Part shown: positions 41,620 to 51,296 of the stretch, piece after piece
Layout of the letters: each line of letters opens with the position of its first letter
Numbering within the stretch: the first letter of the stretch is position 1
Source: CAZPMC01 sp964587755
GTDB lineage: Bacteria > Bacillota > Clostridia > Acetivibrionales > DTU013
Direction: 5' to 3'
Assembly (NCBI GenBank): GCA_964587755.1
Contig: CAZPMC010000001.1
Span: 1-64,000 of the forward strand
Length of the DNA: 64,000 nt
Position numbers and translations under genes: made by a program
The notes under the pieces: generated by a model
What the model was told of the DNA's origin: nothing
The model's database searches: none
The model's input: the letters and a program-made list of their open reading frames with translations, nothing else

Positions 41620-43683
41620 TCATTTAATATTTGTTTTCAGCCGGCTCATTGTGGTCTTTTGAATGAGACCGTCAAATACTATCAACAGGGCAGGCAGGAA
41701 AAGTAATACCATCGCAGCTGATATTAAAGCCCCCCTTCCTAATATCGTTCCCAGCTCACTTATTATGCCGTTTGTCGAAACAAACCCCAAAACCAGTCCT
41801 GCGGTTGTCAGTATCCCTGCAGGTGAAAGTATCGAACCTGCCGTAAGAGTTATGGCAGCCTTTGCAGCATCCTTTTTATCCAAATTCTTTCTGAAATTAA
41901 TATACTCCTTAACAAAAAGTATGCCGTAATCTACAGTTGCACCAAGCTGGACTGTGCTAATAATCTGATAACCTATGTAATTTAAGCTTCTGCCGGCAAA
42001 ATAAGGCAGCCCGAGATTAATCCAGATTGCTCCCTCTATTGTCAAAAGCAGAATAAGTGGAATTGAGATAGATTTGAACGTCACTAAAATTACCAGCCCT
42101 ATGGCTATTATCGAAGTTAGTGTTACAGGAAGATAGTCATTTGTTATGGTTTCCTTCAGGTCGTAATTAACTACGTTTTGCCCCAGCAAATGATAGGTAT
42201 CTGCATAGTATTCTCCGGCTGCTTTTCTGACAGCCTCTACCACGGCAAATGCTTTTTCACCTTCATCAGGAACAGAAGCATTTAGAATTAATCTGCTGTA
42301 TCCCCCGCTTCGCAGATGAGAAAGCTGCTCCCCAGACAAAAATTCCGAGGGAATTTCATTCCCCACTTGGCTTGAATACGATATAACCGACGTTACATCA
42401 GGTATGCTTTCAAGAGTCTCCGTCAGCTCTTTCTCCTCTGGAGCGTTGCCTTCGGGCACCAGCATCACCATCTGCAATGATTCTCCGAATATACCGTTTA
42501 TATACTCTGCCTCCCGTCTTACATCTGAATCCTCAGAGTGCATTCCCGAAGAGCCGTACAAAAATTCGTTACGGCTTTGCGCCATAAAGCTGGGAACTAA
42601 AGAAATAACTATAACCATTGCCAGTGGAATACATATTCTGACCGCCCGTTCAGCAAATCCTTTGAACGATGGCAGCAAAGGCCTGTGCTGAGTTTTGTCC
42701 AAAAGCTTTGATGTGTAGACCGCAAGGGCAGGTAATATCACCATAACACAGATATAGCTTAGAAAAACACCCTTTGCCAATACAATACCCATGTCTGCTC
42801 CAATTTTAAATTTCATAATTGTCAATGCCAAAAAGCCAAATATTGTGGTAGCCGCACTTGCAGCAATAGCTGAAAATGAATTAGCCATAGCCTTCTTCAT
42901 AGCATCGCCAACACATAAGCCTTCATCCTTTTTAAAGCGCCCATAGCTGTGAAGCAGAAAAACAGCATAATCTATAGATACCGCCAACTGCAAAATAGCG
43001 CTTGAAGCACGTGTAATATAGGATATCTCTCCTAAGAAAACATTTGTGCCTTCGTTAATCAATATTGCTACGCCTATAGTAATAATGAAAAGCACCGGCT
43101 CAAACCAGGAGTTTGTAGCAATAAGCAATATTATCAGCACAATCGGAATCGCATACAACATTATTTTTGATACTTCATTCATAGAAGTAGACTGTACGGT
43201 AGCCTGATTTACAGCCTCACCGGACATAACGCAGCTATCGCTTACGATTTTTCGTATTTCATCAACAATCCTTGTGCTGTTATCAGTATCAACGGACAGA
43301 ACAAATAACGCTCCCCCATCCTTGTACCAAGCCTCTACTGTGTCTTTGTCCTCCATTTCAAGAGGCTTCAGTATATCTGTTACATCATCAAGCCATAATG
43401 CGCTACTGACACCCTCGACTTCCTTTAATTTTTCTTTGTATTCCAAAGCTTCAGGTATTGTGACATCAGGTATATACACATTCAAATTCGGTATTTCATT
43501 CCCGAAGGACTTCTCAATAGCCCCCAAGGCTAATGTCGAAGGTGCCGATTCGGGCAGATAATCCGAAAGATTGTAATTAATATTTACAGCCATCATCATA
43601 ATTGCAGATATCACTGCAATCAGGATAGTTATTATAAGTATAGTTTTCTTATATCTGAGTAAACCTTCTGCAACTTTTTCCAT
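41620..43683 (-). CDS. MMPL/RND-family transporter
   Basis: Proton-driven membrane exporter with two matching halves. Each half has one helix, a large extracellular loop and five further helices (loops about 45-190 and 375-530 from the start). Typical MMPL segments are TRASSAILQLAVSIDYAVFLLH and its second-half match STVQLGATVDYGILFVKEYI, both with the buried aspartate-tyrosine pair used for proton relay. The ATG at 43683 follows GAGGGG by seven bases; the longer frame upstream has none. It is divergent from a TetR regulator, the common arrangement for efflux systems. Lipids or amphiphilic drugs are the usual substrates. Confidence 0.9.
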   Translation of the reverse strand: MEKVAEGLLRYKKTILIITILIAVISAIMMMAVNINYNLSDYLPESAPSTLALGAIEKSFGNEIPNLNVYIPDVTIPEALEYKEKLKEVEGVSSALWLDDVTDILKPLEMEDKDTVEAWYKDGGALFVLSVDTDNSTRIVDEIRKIVSDSCVMSGEAVNQATVQSTSMNEVSKIMLYAIPIVLIILLIATNSWFEPVLFIITIGVAILINEGTNVFLGEISYITRASSAILQLAVSIDYAVFLLHSYGRFKKDEGLCVGDAMKKAMANSFSAIAASAATTIFGFLALTIMKFKIGADMGIVLAKGVFLSYICVMVILPALAVYTSKLLDKTQHRPLLPSFKGFAERAVRICIPLAMVIVISLVPSFMAQSRNEFLYGSSGMHSEDSDVRREAEYINGIFGESLQMVMLVPEGNAPEEKELTETLESIPDVTSVISYSSQVGNEIPSEFLSGEQLSHLRSGGYSRLILNASVPDEGEKAFAVVEAVRKAAGEYYADTYHLLGQNVVNYDLKETITNDYLPVTLTSIIAIGLVILVTFKSISIPLILLLTIEGAIWINLGLPYFAGRSLNYIGYQIISTVQLGATVDYGILFVKEYINFRKNLDKKDAAKAAITLTAGSILSPAGILTTAGLVLGFVSTNGIISELGTILGRGALISAAMVLLFLPALLIVFDGLIQKTTMSRLKTNIK

Positions 43684-43732
43684 AAAAAATCCCCTCATAT
43701 TAAACATCGTGTTGATTTTAGGTCGCATGTGT

Positions 43733-43761
43733 ATTATATTTAAAGATGGCATTTGATACAA
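43733..43761 (-). promoter_or_regulatory. promoter of the MMPL operon
   Basis: On the minus strand TTGTAT (43761-43756), 17 bases, TATAAT (43738-43733), about 50 bases before the MMPL ATG. Confidence 0.7.
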
Positions 43762-43766
43762 TAATC

Positions 43767-43784
43767 AATAAATCCGGATTTGTT
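43767..43784. promoter_or_regulatory. candidate TetR operator
   Basis: An 18-bp near-palindrome (AATAAATCC-GGATTTGTT, one mismatched pair, perfect core AAATCCGGATTT at 43770-43781) placed directly upstream of the MMPL -35 and before the TetR gene. It could control both divergent transcripts. Confidence 0.55.
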
Positions 43785-43860
43785 TAATAATAGACAATTA
43801 ACCGACAGAGTGTTGAATTATTTACAAATTATTAATATTAATTAGGAGATACATTTCATT

Positions 43861-44418
43861 ATGGCTCAAACTGTAGACCGGAGAGTAAAAAGAACAAAAA
43901 GGCAGCTTACAAAAGCTTTGACAAAGCTCTTATTGGAAAAGTCCCTCAAGGATATAAGCGTTCTTGAACTCACTGAACTGGCTGATATAAACAGAGGTAC
44001 ATTTTATCTGCATTATAAGGATATCTATGATCTGTATGAGCAAATTGAAAATGAGATAATAAATGAATTTAACTCCATCATTAAAACAAATTTAAATCAG
44101 AATAAAAAAGGCGTTCCCTTTCCTCTTGTCCTTAAAACATTGGAGTTTTTAAAAGAAAATTCAGATATATGTAAAGCCATTTTACTAACTAACGACACTG
44201 CATTTCTATCAAGCCTCATTGAAGGCAACAGACCTGAAGACGATAAGACCTGGGAGGCACTCTTTGGTAAACAGAATAAAGGCTTGTACGAATACTGCTA
44301 TTCATATATAACTTCGGGGTGTATAGGCTTGATTAAATCATGGTTTATGGGAGGTATGAAAGAACCACCCGAAACAATTGCAGCTTTAGCAGAGAGATTG
44401 ATGTCTAAGAGTTATTAA
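43861..44418 (+). CDS. TetR/AcrR-family regulator
   Basis: A 185-residue repressor. The N-terminal helix-turn-helix is clear (KRQLTKALTKLLLEKSLKDI, then LTELADINRGTFYLHYKDIYDLY). The C-terminal ligand domain (about 75-180) resembles the TetR_C_7 type seen in many Firmicutes. It is divergent from the MMPL-YhgE pair and very likely represses it, released when the exported compound or a related molecule binds. The ATG at 43861 has TTAGGAGAT upstream. Its end is 16 bases from the convergent solute-binding protein gene. Confidence 0.9.
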   Translation: MAQTVDRRVKRTKRQLTKALTKLLLEKSLKDISVLELTELADINRGTFYLHYKDIYDLYEQIENEIINEFNSIIKTNLNQNKKGVPFPLVLKTLEFLKENSDICKAILLTNDTAFLSSLIEGNRPEDDKTWEALFGKQNKGLYEYCYSYITSGCIGLIKSWFMGGMKEPPETIAALAERLMSKSY

Positions 44419-44434
44419 TGCTAAAACATAAAAC

Positions 44435-45763
44435 CTATCCTCCTTTTTGTCTCAATTCGTCTGCAAGCTCTTTTAGTGCTTCTTCAGGTGTTTGGCTTTG
44501 CTCCATAAGGGCTTTAAACAAAACAGTTCTAGCTACACCAGTAGCTGCATCCGGGAACAATTCGCCGACATTCAGGGAGTTTGTTTCGTCTATAATTGAC
44601 TTTATGGTTGGAAACAAATCCTTGCCAAAATAATCGGTATATTTATTACCTGCAAAAAGCGACGGATTCCCGTAAGCAACCTTGTAAACCGGGTCAAATC
44701 CCAAAATAACCCACGCCTTTACAGCAGCCTCTTCTGTAAGCTTCGATTGATCAAGAAACTCCATTGCCAGCTTAATATCAACACATTGGTTTGTTATAGA
44801 CGTACCTGTGCCACCCATTCCGGCAGACCTAAAGCCTCCCGGCTCCCATGCCGGCATTGGCCGCGCTATCATTTTCCCCTTTAGGTTCGGCATATAATCA
44901 GTAAACCTTCCCATAAACCAAACAGGCATTATAACAGATGCAGCACCCCCGCTATTCATGAAGTTAAAATAGTCCTCCTGGTCGTGCTCACCTCCGGGAG
45001 CTACAATTGCGATTTTCTCTTCATAAATCAAGTTCTTTAAAAACTGTAAAGTTTTGATATTAATATCGTTATCTAGCTGGACTGAACCGTCTTTATTTAG
45101 ATAGTCTGAGCCCTGCTGGCTTATGAGTGGATAATAACTCCACATATTTGTTACTTCAATGGTTGTCATTGGTTTACCGGTCTTTTCAACAACTTTTTTC
45201 CCTGCTTCAACGTAATCAGTCCAGAGCTTTATTTCATTAACATCAACACCGGCTTCCTGCAGAATTTCTTTATTATAAAATGCAACAGTAGCGCCAAGGT
45301 GGTAGTCAACACCGTAATAGTTTCCATCGTGTGAATAGTTTTCAAACCTTGACATAATCAGCTGATCCTTTATTGGCAGTATAATATTGTTTAGAGGCAC
45401 TAAGGATATTTCACCCTTTAAAAAAACAGGGTATCTGGTAAGCTCTATGTCAACTAAATCCGGAGCTCCTGCGCCTGATTGGAGTGCAATTTGCAATTTA
45501 TTATGCATGATATCATAAGGATAAAAATCACATTGCAAATCAATCTGTCTGTCTGGCTCGGAATTGTTCCAGGTTTTGGCTGCATTCTCCCAAAACTGGA
45601 TATGCAGCTCCACAAAGGTCCACAAATCCATATGTGTAACCGTGTTATTCGTTTCCCCGCCTGCCTGGTTATCCGTCTGTTTACTCTTCTGTTGACACCC
45701 GGCAGTAATTATGCAAAGAATCAAAGCAATTGACAAAATGTACGAAATGACTTTCGTTTTCAA
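44435..45763 (-). CDS. extracellular solute-binding lipoprotein linked to the two-component system
   Basis: A second sugar-type binding protein of 442 residues. The signal peptide ends in the lipobox ILCIITAGCQQK, and the mature domain begins VTHMDLWTFVELHIQFWENA. A TTG start at 45763 has GAGGTGG six bases upstream; a GTG five codons before it overlaps the response regulator stop and lies ahead of that site. It is the last gene of the kinase-regulator unit and is far from the permeases, with no own permease pair. It may present sugar to the sensor kinase, as auxiliary binding proteins do, or supply a second specificity to the transporter. Confidence 0.88.
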   Translation of the reverse strand: MKTKVISYILSIALILCIITAGCQQKSKQTDNQAGGETNNTVTHMDLWTFVELHIQFWENAAKTWNNSEPDRQIDLQCDFYPYDIMHNKLQIALQSGAGAPDLVDIELTRYPVFLKGEISLVPLNNIILPIKDQLIMSRFENYSHDGNYYGVDYHLGATVAFYNKEILQEAGVDVNEIKLWTDYVEAGKKVVEKTGKPMTTIEVTNMWSYYPLISQQGSDYLNKDGSVQLDNDINIKTLQFLKNLIYEEKIAIVAPGGEHDQEDYFNFMNSGGAASVIMPVWFMGRFTDYMPNLKGKMIARPMPAWEPGGFRSAGMGGTGTSITNQCVDIKLAMEFLDQSKLTEEAAVKAWVILGFDPVYKVAYGNPSLFAGNKYTDYFGKDLFPTIKSIIDETNSLNVGELFPDAATGVARTVLFKALMEQSQTPEEALKELADELRQKGG

Positions 45764-45774
45764 TGCTTTCCACC

Positions 45775-47412
45775 TCACGCATTTATTTTTAAGCTTTCTT
45801 CGTAATCATTTGGGGTCATTCCAACATATTCTTTAAAGACCTTAAAGAAGTAGTTGTAATTGTTAAAGCCTAAATCACTGTATATTTCCTTTATTACAAT
45901 ATCGCCACCTTGAATAAGTATCTTGGCTTTTTCTATTCTGTAGTTATTCAGGTATTCAACAAATCCCTTACCTGTATCTTCTTTGAATACACGGCTTAAA
46001 TATGCGCTGCTGACTCCTGAAAACTCTGCAGCATCATTAAGTGATATATTTGTATTGTAATGCTGTCCAATGTATTTAATTGCCTTTAACGTTATATCCG
46101 AATAGTGGGCTTTGATTTCCCTCCTCTCAATTGCGCAGGCAAGCTTTTCAAATATTCCCAAAACCCACTGCTTAATGTCATTTGCAGTATCGTATTTCGT
46201 CACAATATCATGTGGTACTTCCTTCCCCGAAAACAATCCGGTAAAATCAACCCCCATCTCCCTGGCAACCCGTCTTGCAATGTTGACCAGCTCCGCTGTA
46301 ACCATTTGAACGTAATGATGCCTCACATTCCTTTTTTTCATTTCATCGAAAAGCCCGGTAATAAAATCATTTAACTCGTCCTTTTTGTAAAACTTGGCTA
46401 AAAGCATGATTTTTCTTTCATCCTTAAGCTCAAGTGAAAAATACTTTTCATCTTCTGTCTTTAGGGGCTCATGAGTGAACACCTTGTCCTTACCCATGTA
46501 AAACTTATCCCTCAAAAGCTCCTTAGCCTCCTTATATGATTTGCTAAGCTCGATAATATCCGGGCAGAGCTTACTCACTCCAAAGCTGGCCGTAATATTC
46601 AAATACCTCTTTAAGCTGGTTTTTATTCTTGAAATATCATTTACTACCCTGTTTGATACAAATAAAGTGCTGGCTGAGTAACCAAAGGAGAAAATTATAA
46701 TAAAATCACCGTCTTTAACGTGCTCAATAAGGGCTTTGCCGCTTTCTTGCAGTATGTTTTTGCTCAGGTCCATAAAGGTTTTTATCAATCTGTTCAGTTC
46801 CTTTGGATTGTATTTTTCCTTTAAAAACGAGTAATCATCAATTTCAACAGCTACAACTACCAAATTCCTAAGCTCAATATCTATATCAGCATATTTAAGC
46901 TCCGCTGCGATACTCTCTGTATCTGAAAACTCTCCTTGAATTAGCTTATTAACAAATGTATGTCTAATTATATCTGTTGCAGAGGCAAGTATTTCTTGTT
47001 TAAATTTTCTATCGTCTCTTTCCTTGCGTTCCTTCAATATGCTTGTCCGGACAGTATTTAAGACCTCAAGGAGGACATCGGCAGTCAGTTTATGCTTAAG
47101 CAGATAATCAACCGCACCCTTCTTCATACTCTGCCTTACATAGTCAAAATCATCATAACCGCTTAAAGCTATGATTTTTACATGGGGCAGCTTTTCCTGC
47201 AGATATTCGATAAGTTCGACACCGTCCATAATAGGCATATTCATGTCTGTAATGACGATATCAGGCTGGCATTTGCTCATGAATGTTATTGCATTGGAAC
47301 CATTTGCCACATCCCCGCAAATTACATATCCATTGCTCTCCCAGTCTATTAGTGTTTTAAGGCTGGTCCTCATGGGCATATCGTCATCAACAATCAGAAC
47401 CTTAAGCGCCAC
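45775..47412 (-). CDS. YesN-type response regulator with AraC DNA-binding domain
   Basis: Response regulator of 545 residues. The receiver domain (1 to about 120) starts VLIVDDDMPMRTSLKTLIDW and has the phospho-acceptor aspartate in VITDMNMPIMDG. A central region (about 150-410) of unclear fold, including a degenerate cyclase-like part (NITASFGVSKLCPDIIELS), is typical of the YesN group. The AraC domain ends the chain (ISLNDAAEFSGVSSAYLSRV and IVIKEIYSDLGFNNYNYFFK). It lies 80 bases after its kinase and probably activates the ABC operon upstream of it. Confidence 0.93.
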   Translation of the reverse strand: MALKVLIVDDDMPMRTSLKTLIDWESNGYVICGDVANGSNAITFMSKCQPDIVITDMNMPIMDGVELIEYLQEKLPHVKIIALSGYDDFDYVRQSMKKGAVDYLLKHKLTADVLLEVLNTVRTSILKERKERDDRKFKQEILASATDIIRHTFVNKLIQGEFSDTESIAAELKYADIDIELRNLVVVAVEIDDYSFLKEKYNPKELNRLIKTFMDLSKNILQESGKALIEHVKDGDFIIIFSFGYSASTLFVSNRVVNDISRIKTSLKRYLNITASFGVSKLCPDIIELSKSYKEAKELLRDKFYMGKDKVFTHEPLKTEDEKYFSLELKDERKIMLLAKFYKKDELNDFITGLFDEMKKRNVRHHYVQMVTAELVNIARRVAREMGVDFTGLFSGKEVPHDIVTKYDTANDIKQWVLGIFEKLACAIERREIKAHYSDITLKAIKYIGQHYNTNISLNDAAEFSGVSSAYLSRVFKEDTGKGFVEYLNNYRIEKAKILIQGGDIVIKEIYSDLGFNNYNYFFKVFKEYVGMTPNDYEESLKINA

Positions 47413-47492
47413 AGCTTACTCACTCTCCTTTTTAAACACCTGCGTTCAATGTAAATCGCTACCCGCCACTTGCTTAGAGAAATATGGGGCAT

Positions 47493-49373
47493 TTATTGCT
47501 GCGTTATAATGGGAAGTGTCAGCTCAAATGTTGTAAATAAATTTGGGACACTTTCTATTCTTATCCCGTATTTTTCTCCAAAGGCAAGCTGTATTCTTTC
47601 CTCAACATTTGGCAAGCCTATTCCGCTAAGTTTGGATTTGTTTGGCCGATGGTCCTTTGTTAAAATGTCCTTCATTATATCCTCACTAATACCTACTCCA
47701 TTGTCGGTAATTCTTATCTTTAGGTCATCGTCTTCAACATTTATTTTCACCACGATAACCCCTGTTCCTTTTAAAGGTTCAATCCCGTGTATAATGGAAT
47801 TCTCAAGCAACGGCTGAAGAATAAATTTCAAAATCTTATATTTATGTGTGCCTGGCTGTATGTCAAAGTGCACCTTGAATTTATCATAATACTTAAACTC
47901 CTGAATTGAAATATAGTTTTTCAGGTAATTAAGCTCCTCTTCTACTGTAATCATTTCATCTCCCTTGCCCATAGAGGCATGGAGCAATTCAATCAAGGAT
48001 GTCAAAAGCTCTTCAACATTGTGGGCATTCTGCACTCCCGCAAGCCATTTGGCAGTATTTAAGGTGTTTGATAAAAAATGCGGGTTTATTTGAGCCTGAA
48101 GAGCTTTTAGCTCAGCTTTTCGCTTTTGTCTCTCTTTGTTTTTAATATCCTCCAAAAGCATCTTAAGATTCTCAAGCATTGCATTATAATTGCTGGTAAC
48201 CTCGGCTATTTCATCTTTACTTGTATCAACAATGGGGACTGACAGGTTCCCATTTTTGGTTCTGTTCATGGAACGGATTAAAGCTCTTAGCGGCATTGAG
48301 ATGCTTTTTGAGATAAAAAACGATAATACAACTGCCGTTAGAATACACGCAAGGCATACCAATAAAATATATGTTCCTAACCTTATGGATTCCGCATTAA
48401 GATAGGAAAAAGGAACAATATTTACAACAAACCAATCTGTGCCCTCAATGGGAGAGGATGTAATAAGTGAATACTCATTATCTCCATCAAATTTAACAGT
48501 TCCCGCATTGCTTTTATGATTTCTGTCAACAAACCGTTTTATTTCGCCATTTTTGTATTTCTCATTTATTTTTATATCTTTACTTCTGCTTGAAACAACA
48601 ACACCCTCAGAATCCACCACAATAATGTCAGAGCCTTCACCGATATCAATGTTCCTAAATATATCCGATATATAAGCTTCATTTGCCCTTATAACAATAT
48701 AGCCTATCTTTTTCCCGCTGGACCTGTAGCCTGTTTGGTTTTGTGCGGAAAGGTCCTTTATACTGCGGCATATTAATATTCCGTAACGGCTGTCAAAAGA
48801 AATATCAGGCCTGTCCACTAAATGGACTTCATTAGCTTTGCTTGATACAGCCCACACCGGAGCTCCACCTTTATTATCGGCTTGTATTAAAAGCTCTTTA
48901 AGATAGACAGGCTCAATTACAAATTTAAACATGTTGCTGTCACCATATGCAACAATTCTCTGGCGGTCATTTGTATAGAGCAAAACATCAGAAATGTAGT
49001 GAAGAAACGAAAATTTCTTCACTACATTCTCCTGTAAAATCAATGATGAATTATATCGTTCATATTCGCTCATAGCTGAATAATTTGCGAGGGTTTCCTG
49101 GACTGACTCCGAAAGAGCCAGATCAACGCTGTCGAATTCAAGCCTTGATAATTCTCTTTCAATGTTTTTGCTGACCTGGTCTGCTATCTGAATCGAGTAA
49201 GTACTTATTTTCGACTTGATAGCACTGCTCGAAAGCGAATATGATAGCGCCCCCGTTATTATTAATGGCAGCAGCGAAATTGTAAAAAATGCTCCTATCA
49301 GCCTAGTTTGAATTCTAATGTTCCTAATCGAAGATATAAGCTTAAGGACACATTTTCTAATTATCTTAAGCAT
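47493..49373 (-). CDS. YesM-type sensor histidine kinase
   Basis: Membrane sensor kinase of 626 residues. Two helices (about 15-40 and 310-335) flank an extracellular dCache-like sensor. A HAMP domain (about 340-395), the His_kinase domain with the phospho-acceptor in INPHFLSNTLNTAKWLAG, and an HATPase_c domain (IRITDNGVGIS, then GIGLPNVEERIQLAFG) follow. The ATG at 49373 has AAGAGG upstream; a start 13 codons earlier has no such site. It is paired with the AraC-type regulator, and the set beside a sugar importer is the standard carbohydrate-sensing arrangement in Clostridia and Paenibacilli. Confidence 0.94.
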   Translation of the reverse strand: MLKIIRKCVLKLISSIRNIRIQTRLIGAFFTISLLPLIITGALSYSLSSSAIKSKISTYSIQIADQVSKNIERELSRLEFDSVDLALSESVQETLANYSAMSEYERYNSSLILQENVVKKFSFLHYISDVLLYTNDRQRIVAYGDSNMFKFVIEPVYLKELLIQADNKGGAPVWAVSSKANEVHLVDRPDISFDSRYGILICRSIKDLSAQNQTGYRSSGKKIGYIVIRANEAYISDIFRNIDIGEGSDIIVVDSEGVVVSSRSKDIKINEKYKNGEIKRFVDRNHKSNAGTVKFDGDNEYSLITSSPIEGTDWFVVNIVPFSYLNAESIRLGTYILLVCLACILTAVVLSFFISKSISMPLRALIRSMNRTKNGNLSVPIVDTSKDEIAEVTSNYNAMLENLKMLLEDIKNKERQKRKAELKALQAQINPHFLSNTLNTAKWLAGVQNAHNVEELLTSLIELLHASMGKGDEMITVEEELNYLKNYISIQEFKYYDKFKVHFDIQPGTHKYKILKFILQPLLENSIIHGIEPLKGTGVIVVKINVEDDDLKIRITDNGVGISEDIMKDILTKDHRPNKSKLSGIGLPNVEERIQLAFGEKYGIRIESVPNLFTTFELTLPIITQQ

Positions 49374-49447
49374 TAAATACCTCTTGCGCTGTTTTACATA
49401 ATATATTACCAATTATTTAAATTATAGCACAAACAGCATACATAGGG

Positions 49448-50278
49448 TCAACCTTTCATACCGGAAGTCTTGATTCCTTCGGTCAGCTGTTTTTGAGCAA
49501 AGAGATATAACAATATAGGAGGTATTATCATAAGCATTGACATTGCCATCTGAATATTCCATAAGGAAATGAACAGGTTTTTAAATGCTGTTAATGCTCC
49601 AGTTGTAAGCGGTTTCAGCTTATCTGAATCAAGATAAATAAGCGGGATAAACAGTTCATTCCACCAATACACTGATGACAATACCCCAATAGTAATAAAT
49701 ACAGATTTCGACAAGGGGACAATTATTCTAATAAATATATCCCATCTGCTGCATCCGTCAATTAACGCAGCCTCATCAATACCCGGGGGAATAGTTTGAT
49801 AAAACTGGCGGAATAAAAACACATTGTAAGGGTATGCGAAGAATGCCGGTACAATTATCGGTAAAAAGCTATTGAGCCATCCAAATTTGCTGAAGAGCAT
49901 GTATTGAGGGACGACTAAAGCTGTGCTTGGGACCATCATTGTGGCAAGAATCAAAGAGAATACGATCTTCTTGCCCGGGAATCTCATTCGGGCAAGAGGA
50001 TATGCCACAATGGAGCTGGAAATAAGTGTCCCGACTGTATTGCCTACTATCAGTATTAATGTGTTTCTTAGATAGTATAAAATATTACTTTGAGGTCTTG
50101 TAAATACCTCAACATAGTTCTCAAAATGAAGCTCCTTAGGTATTAAAACAGGAGGATATGCACTTAAATCCGTCAGTGACTTAAGAGNNNNNNNNNNGAT
50201 AGGAAAAAACATGACTATAGCTACGACAGACATTAGCAAATATCTTAAATAATCCTTTGCATGAAGCTTTCTGCCCAT
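49448..50278 (-). CDS. carbohydrate ABC transporter permease, MalG type (contains a 10-N gap)
   Basis: MalG-type subunit of the second sugar importer. The EAA loop is DEAALIDGCSRWDIFIRIIV (about 188-207) and the C-terminus QLTEGIKTSGMKG is typical. GAGGGGGG lies before the ATG at 50278, one base after the MalF-type stop. Ten N at 50187-50196 interrupt the segment where MalG proteins have PxxWMxxxSLK. Compared with the homologous gene at 16958-17797, about three residues more than the N run allows seem to be missing. The frame happens to stay open, but the gap length is not reliable. Confidence 0.88.
   Translation of the reverse strand: MGRKLHAKDYLRYLLMSVVAIVMFFPIXXXXLKSLTDLSAYPPVLIPKELHFENYVEVFTRPQSNILYYLRNTLILIVGNTVGTLISSSIVAYPLARMRFPGKKIVFSLILATMMVPSTALVVPQYMLFSKFGWLNSFLPIIVPAFFAYPYNVFLFRQFYQTIPPGIDEAALIDGCSRWDIFIRIIVPLSKSVFITIGVLSSVYWWNELFIPLIYLDSDKLKPLTTGALTAFKNLFISLWNIQMAMSMLMIIPPILLYLFAQKQLTEGIKTSGMKG
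50187..50196. other. assembly gap of 10 N within the MalG-type gene
   Basis: Ten unknown bases inside a coding region. Comparison with the paralogous permease suggests that the real distance is about nine bases longer. Confidence 0.85.
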
Positions 50279-50279
50279 A

Positions 50280-51197
50280 TCATATTCCCCCCTCTGATTC
50301 ATAGTGAACGTACTTTTTGGATAGCCTGAACTGGAACCAGGATATGGCTGCTACAATTATAAACAATACAGTGGATAGCGCCGATGCATAACCCATTCTA
50401 AACCTTCCGAATGCATTGTCGTAAATATCTATGCCAATTACTCTGCTGGAATCCCCCGGTCCTCCGAAGGTTAATGGGTAAATAATTGAAAATGAACTAT
50501 TCAAGGCATTCACCGTTGCAATTACCAGATTAAATAAGATAACAGGTGAAATACTTGAAAGAGTTACATATAAAAATTTCTGTATTGAGTTGGCCCCATC
50601 TATATCACATGCCTCATACAACTCCTTAGGCACTTCTTTTAGACTTGCATTGAAAATAAGCATCATCTGGCCTGTTGTATATGTGTATAAACAGACAAAC
50701 ACAATTGAGGGAATGACCAAACGCTCATCCATGAGCCAATTAGGTCCGTCTACAACTCCAAACAGGCTCAAAATATAATTTATGATACCTATCTCTTTAT
50801 TGTAAAGAAGTTGGAATACAAACGCCAAAGCAACTGATGGCATAACAGCAGGTATAAAATAAAAGAACTGGAAAATCCCCATGCCTTCTAGTTTACTATT
50901 TAGCAGTATTGCGAGAAACAAAGCCCAAACCATAGTAACCACAACACTTAAAACAGTAAACAGGCCGGTTACCTTCATAACATTCCAAAAGGATGAACCC
51001 GGTGTAAACATCTCAACGTAATTTGAAAATCCTATGAATTTCGGAGCGCTTACAAAATCCCACTTTGAAAATCCTAAAACAAATGAAGCAATAATCGGCA
51101 CTCCCGAAAAAAGCAAAAACCCCACAATCCACGGTGATAGAAAAGCGTAGGCAGTAAGCGTATCTCCTTTTTTATATTTTTTACCGACTTTATACAT
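50280..51197 (-). CDS. carbohydrate ABC transporter permease, MalF type
   Basis: MalF-type subunit of the second importer, with six helices starting at AYAFLSPWIVGFLLFSGVPI. The EAA loop is LYEACDIDGANSIQKFLYVT (about 208-227). The ATG at 51197 with GAGGTAGC upstream was chosen. The longer open frame runs 30 codons upstream through the leader hairpin at 51222-51286 and has no family resemblance there. It lies between the binding protein and the MalG-type gene. As for the first importer, no ATPase is encoded in the locus. Confidence 0.94.
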   Translation of the reverse strand: MYKVGKKYKKGDTLTAYAFLSPWIVGFLLFSGVPIIASFVLGFSKWDFVSAPKFIGFSNYVEMFTPGSSFWNVMKVTGLFTVLSVVVTMVWALFLAILLNSKLEGMGIFQFFYFIPAVMPSVALAFVFQLLYNKEIGIINYILSLFGVVDGPNWLMDERLVIPSIVFVCLYTYTTGQMMLIFNASLKEVPKELYEACDIDGANSIQKFLYVTLSSISPVILFNLVIATVNALNSSFSIIYPLTFGGPGDSSRVIGIDIYDNAFGRFRMGYASALSTVLFIIVAAISWFQFRLSKKYVHYESEGGI

Positions 51198-51221
51198 GTA
51201 GCTACCTCGAATTTTTATTAA

Positions 51222-51286
51222 TGGGGAGACACACAAGGCATAGTCAGTGCCTTGTATGTCCATAGTCAGCCTTATATGTCTCCCCA
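51222..51286 (-). terminator. branched hairpin between binding-protein and permease genes
   Basis: Outer arms TGGGGAGACA (51222-51231) and TGTCTCCCCA (51277-51286) are perfect. Inside, ACAAGGCA (51233-51240) pairs perfectly with TGCCTTGT (51248-51255). There is no strong T-run, so it more likely stabilises the binding-protein mRNA or attenuates than ends all transcripts. Confidence 0.65.
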
Positions 51287-51296
51287 AGCTTAATTT

